A DNA stretch of 34,334 nt from Myxococcota bacterium (GTDB lineage: Bacteria > Myxococcota_C > UBA6777): the NCBI GenBank assembly GCA_963169055.1, contig CAUJFU010000279.1:1-34334 (forward strand), in the 5' to 3' direction. Positions 32,001 through 34,334 of the stretch are shown here, in pieces (the first letter of the stretch is position 1; every line of letters starts with the position of its first letter). The notes beneath the pieces are model-generated. The model was not told where the DNA came from, ran no database searches, and saw only the letters and a program-made list of their open reading frames with translations. A program made the position numbers and the translations under genes.

Positions 32001-34334
32001 GCTGTGGAACTGCGTACCGTTTGGTCACCGAACGGGGTATCCGCTCGGCTATGGCCGCGATCTATCGTTTGATGGGTCAGGCATTCGCTGCGATCCCGCC
32101 CGATCTGCTGGCCCGTGAACGTCAAGCCGAAGGCGAACGCAAGCATCTTCCCGCTGAATTCTTTGGCCAAGCCCGTGCTTGTTTGGAAGAGTCCATCGCA
32201 ACAGCCCGTAGCCACGGCAATACACGCGAAGAAGCCAAAAGCCGCCTCGAATTGGGCGTCTTTGAAGCCGAACAAGGAAGCATCGCTCGTGGTCGCTATC
32301 AGGTCGAACAAGCTCGCTCGATCTTTGCTCGCCTTGGGATGGAGTTTTATCGACAACTCGCTGAGCGTATGTTGGAGGATATCGACGCCTACCAACAAGA
32401 GGAAGAGAGCCCTGTCGATGTCGAGCGAGACAACAACCCTCCCTCCCCAAACCCTGCCGCCCAAACCATCCAATTCCGCCTCTCCTTCGACGACAACGAG
32501 CTTGGACCCGCACCCACCCCCGCCGAAGATATCGGCGACGAAGGCGATATCGGCGCTCTGATGGAACAAGCCTCGTCAGGGTTGTTGCCCGCCGTTGTCC
32601 GAAAAACACGACCCCAACACGCCAGCGATACCGCTGAGTCTCTCGCCCCCAAAGAGGCTGCCCTCCGTGCCAATGCCTCGCTCCAAACCCAAGAGGCCGA
32701 GACTCCCGCACAAAAAAACACCGAAGCATGGACCCAAGACAACGACACCATGCTTTCTTTGGGCAACACCAAACAACCCCCCCACGATCAAGACGATGAT
32801 GTCGAACAAACCGTTTCCTTGATGGCGGATGATGTCGAACAACCCGATGAATCCGATGCGTCCGATGCGTCCGATGCGTCCGAGAATAGCGAGATCGGCA
32901 AAGCCACCCCTCTCCATGATGTTGCTTTGCTTTCTCCTGCTTCCGCTATCTCCAATGCCCCCCTACGCCTTCCCCCGCCCTCTTCTCTTAAAAAAGACCC
33001 CCACGCCTACGAAGACCTTGAAACCAACCTTCACCTCAAACCAAGCAACGAAGCCCTCTTGCCCGAAGACCATTATCCCCTCGAATCCCTTGGCGATGCG
33101 CCTTCTTTCACCGAAGACCAACGCGAAAAGTCCACAACCACCGCCGTCTCCCAAACTTCCGAAGAACTCCCAAGCATCGACGATGAAAAAGAGATCCCCG
33201 AAAAAACCATGATCGCTCCCATTCATGTTGTCGAAGCCCTCGCCCAAGCCAGCGTCCGCGAAACCAGCGAGCGCAATCTCTCCGAAAAAAAGGATGCTTT
33301 GGTCGATGCCTTCTCAGAAGCCGACCATGACGACGAGTGGACCGAGCGAAAAACCATGCGGATGCAAGGAATCCCTGCAACCTCCGCAACCCCCATAACA
33401 TCGACAACATCGACAACCTCCACAACCTCTACAACACCGACAAAACCTGCGGCCTCCGCAACCTCCACAACACTGACAAAACCTGCGGCCTCCGCAACCT
33501 CTACAACACCGATAAAACCTGCGACCTCCGCAACCTCCACAACACCCGCAGCCTCCGTATCGTCGGCAGCAAAGACCCCTTCGACCTCCGCATATCCCTC
33601 CGCAAACCCGCCTACAACCATCGCACCATCCGCTGCAAAGTCATCCTCTTCTCCTCAAACTGTGCGGCCTTCATCCTCCGATATCCCGCAACTCTCCGTC
33701 AAAACCACCCCCTCCACAGGCACACCATCCAACCCCGCTAAACCAAACCTGACGCCTCCCACCAAAGACGCCGCCTCCGCAAGATTGCCGTTCCCGATGT
33801 TGTCTAGCCCCGGTATGCCCGGCGTTCTCAACCCTGCCCACTCTGTCCCTGAGATGCCAAGCGTCGGCCAATGGAATCCCGCTCACTCTATCTCCGAGAT
33901 GCCCGGCATCATCGCTCCCCAAGATTCGCCCTCTTCTTCCGCCGATCGCCCCTCTTCTCGCCCTCTCCCCGGAACCCCGTCTTATGATGATCTCCCCGGA
34001 TGGATCGCCCCTGAAGAACAAAAACACCTCCCTCACATGGGTGGCAAACTGCCCTTCCCTAGCCTTTCTCGTACGGATCTCCCTGCGATCCCGCCACCTT
34101 CGATGATCTCGCAGCCCACACAACCCCCTGTCTCCTCCCATACAAAAGAAAACACTCCTCCTTCTATCGCCGCCGTCCCTTCGGCTTCTGCGCCCTCTGC
34201 TCATGACGCACCCACCAAAAAAACCGATAGCTACCCCCCCGAAGAGATCTTCTGGTCCCAAAGCTCCGAAAAGATCGAATCCTTCGCTGTCGAAGAAGAT
34301 CCCCGCTGGCAACAAAAGGGGGGGCGGGGGGGGC
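29027..34334 (+). CDS. Zinc-ribbon / inactive cyclase-like / STAND ATPase / TPR giant (3' partial)
   Basis: The frame runs open from the ATG at 29027 (AGGA upstream) through the right edge: at least 1769 codons, no stop. Order: a double zinc ribbon (CGLCGHANPLDQRFCGQCG, ~19-37); a class III cyclase-like domain (~58-215), seen from EEDPLDAVTLGLKLL, LAATTGRI and PVGSLLVDGLTYRM; a STAND/AAA ATPase with Walker A GELGIGKT (Lys283) and Walker B IVFLLDN (Asp417); TPR repeats (~690-1120); then >640 residues of Pro/Ser/Thr/Asp-rich disorder. The cyclase-like part lacks both metal Asp (FLYGVFGES where LFxDVVGST is usual; MGRGRFSA where GDAxMA is usual), so it should be inactive. A cytoplasmic signal-integrating ATPase is inferred. 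Codon use shifts from G-ending to C-ending near 29950. Confidence 0.88.
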   Translation, partial: MENQNVGGSVSSFSSLEICGLCGHANPLDQRFCGQCGAELKAYLQRMREVQRGTEEGPQIQVTFLYGVFGESEGGVQDAETLDKLRKRLMGRFRLVVTERGAKFEDMGRGRFSATLGIQDPTEEDPLDAVTLGLKLLRLSAVAPQLPPLRLAATTGRIAKASIEKPLVQEQNAEEIVGGHSLLRLASKVVWHCPVGSLLVDGLTYRMIRDTHRCKRFRLGGGMLSSTAFYEVESSVDAAGASYDPPLVGREREMARMVRVFERVEVGEGPIFFTLTGELGIGKTRLLTAFQQQISGRAMLFRNPRERRRIDRWRRTPYSYFAEILRAFFEIYENEEDELSRQKLVQGILSTATEQSDGRLREMTHLIGLLCQVDFPDSPYIDVEREDPTQLERRAFTALTNYLERAATRRPIVFLLDNLYSADTSSIRLLKHLAQYLESAPVLFVCASRSSLLAQLEEEASLILPGERLTLRPLSEEAARKMLSSLLPERARLSQDAITRVLSIAEGNPFFLRECLRDLNEQGLSAWTAEGGADQIDIPGSIEGILQARISRLQGDERDILQKAAVFGKSFWRGGVEMLLRYEGEIKPGWRVADGVLLDRDDDAEDILTRLEAQGVVQMNHTTTFDGEAQYSFVPSLLQELVYQELSEKLLPAYHRLAAQWLELVARNKHQDIGVDIAHHLELGELSSRAALYWLELGQRALKAFSLDSAIEYLEKALKHLDGTLSHKRVEGLRSLAEAYLQQGRYPESMRCFEQLLSLSWQMGQRVLAAEVYTRMGWVAFLMRDFDKSLDLLKNGHCLHQESDYIRGVAMALSHMGKVYTVLGDYVQARLYLQEALDIRRQLEHAGDLAWTLNDVGNLYFEQGELAEARRYHQESLEIRRRLGHTPQLLQSMNNLALLHVARGDYDAALSELLDILELAEKTGDKLALAVVLANLGEVYLLQGELNASAQHLERAIQTAGKLSDTLILAECYRLYGELALEREAPLVALDCCGTAYRLVTERGIRSAMAAIYRLMGQAFAAIPPDLLARERQAEGERKHLPAEFFGQARACLEESIATARSHGNTREEAKSRLELGVFEAEQGSIARGRYQVEQARSIFARLGMEFYRQLAERMLEDIDAYQQEEESPVDVERDNNPPSPNPAAQTIQFRLSFDDNELGPAPTPAEDIGDEGDIGALMEQASSGLLPAVVRKTRPQHASDTAESLAPKEAALRANASLQTQEAETPAQKNTEAWTQDNDTMLSLGNTKQPPHDQDDDVEQTVSLMADDVEQPDESDASDASDASENSEIGKATPLHDVALLSPASAISNAPLRLPPPSSLKKDPHAYEDLETNLHLKPSNEALLPEDHYPLESLGDAPSFTEDQREKSTTTAVSQTSEELPSIDDEKEIPEKTMIAPIHVVEALAQASVRETSERNLSEKKDALVDAFSEADHDDEWTERKTMRMQGIPATSATPITSTTSTTSTTSTTPTKPAASATSTTLTKPAASATSTTPIKPATSATSTTPAASVSSAAKTPSTSAYPSANPPTTIAPSAAKSSSSPQTVRPSSSDIPQLSVKTTPSTGTPSNPAKPNLTPPTKDAASARLPFPMLSSPGMPGVLNPAHSVPEMPSVGQWNPAHSISEMPGIIAPQDSPSSSADRPSSRPLPGTPSYDDLPGWIAPEEQKHLPHMGGKLPFPSLSRTDLPAIPPPSMISQPTQPPVSSHTKENTPPSIAAVPSASAPSAHDAPTKKTDSYPPEEIFWSQSSEKIESFAVEEDPRWQQKGGRGG
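32852..32878 (+). repeat. Three perfect 9-bp coding repeats
   Basis: TCCGATGCG occurs three times in a row and encodes Ser-Asp-Ala triplets in the disordered tail of the giant protein. Confidence 0.9.
33442..33549 (+). repeat. Three 36-bp coding repeats in the giant gene tail
   Basis: Units at 33442-33477, 33478-33513 and 33514-33549 each begin AAAACCTGCG and encode 12-residue Lys/Pro/Ala/Ser/Thr repeats. Only a few substitutions separate them. They stay in frame and lengthen a flexible linker. Confidence 0.85.
34318..34334 (+). other. G-homopolymer end, probable sequencing or assembly artefact
   Basis: The last 17 bases are seven G, one C, eight G, one C. They follow a C-rich coding region with few G runs. 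Such poly-G ends are typical of no-signal calls in two-colour sequencing at a contig end. Confidence 0.6.

Noticed and set aside
33337..33741. Plus-strand open frame rich in repeated NTDKTCGLRNL units, and minus-strand Val/Glu-rich frames over 33223-33621
   Set aside because: These are shadow frames of the 36-bp coding repeats in the giant gene, whose frame is continuous with its conserved domains.

Overview
The window suggests a Gram-negative, deltaproteobacterial-type chromosome, most likely Myxococcota or a relative such as the Bradymonadales. This is inferred from gene content, not measured. The clues are a choice-of-anchor-D/VWA surface protein, a zinc-ribbon/cyclase-like/STAND-ATPase/TPR giant with a long Thr/Pro/Ser tail, a collagen-like lipoprotein with a YadA-like head, many secreted proteins with Pro-rich linkers, and a CcmH-like protein with a CC pair. 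Both ends are cut inside genes: the first CDS enters from the left, and the last has no stop before the right end, which finishes in an artefact-like G-run.

Layout. 1-3.7 kb: surface VWA protein (partial) and a membrane protein. 3.65-3.95 kb: a direct repeat, a promoter, tRNA-Ser(TGA) and a hairpin. 3.96-10.75 kb: housekeeping and metabolic genes on both strands (aat, a metal-dependent cyclase-family hydrolase, a dual-specificity phosphatase, a thioredoxin with a C-terminal extension, a GT1-type glycosyltransferase, an esterase, a cyclic-2,3-diphosphoglycerate-synthetase-like GTPase). 10.8-13.4 kb: a TPR protein with a degenerate STAND ATPase domain. 13.4-18.3 kb: a block bounded by two inverted copies of a 106-bp fold-back (MITE-like) repeat, holding the collagen/YadA-like lipoprotein, a lysoplasmalogenase and kynureninase. 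18.3-25.7 kb, minus strand: an apparent operon of an adenosine-deaminase-like enzyme, a TlpA-like thioredoxin, a CcmH-like protein and a large caspase/legumain-like + PDZ + thioredoxin fusion, followed by an integron-integrase-like recombinase that has lost its catalytic tyrosine. 26-28.9 kb: a secreted TPR-like protein, an A-richer two-gene module (58-aa protein + SDH-family Clp-fold serine proteinase) and a secreted hypothetical. 29-34.3 kb: the giant zinc-ribbon/cyclase-like/STAND/TPR protein.

The best candidates for something undescribed are: (i) the caspase-like-PDZ-thioredoxin fusion in an operon with two more redox or cytochrome-maturation-type proteins; (ii) the catalytically dead integron-integrase homologue next to it; and (iii) a two-copy structured intergenic element with compensatory base changes, both copies 40-45 bp upstream of a start codon. 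All functions come from reading motifs by eye; no database search was run.
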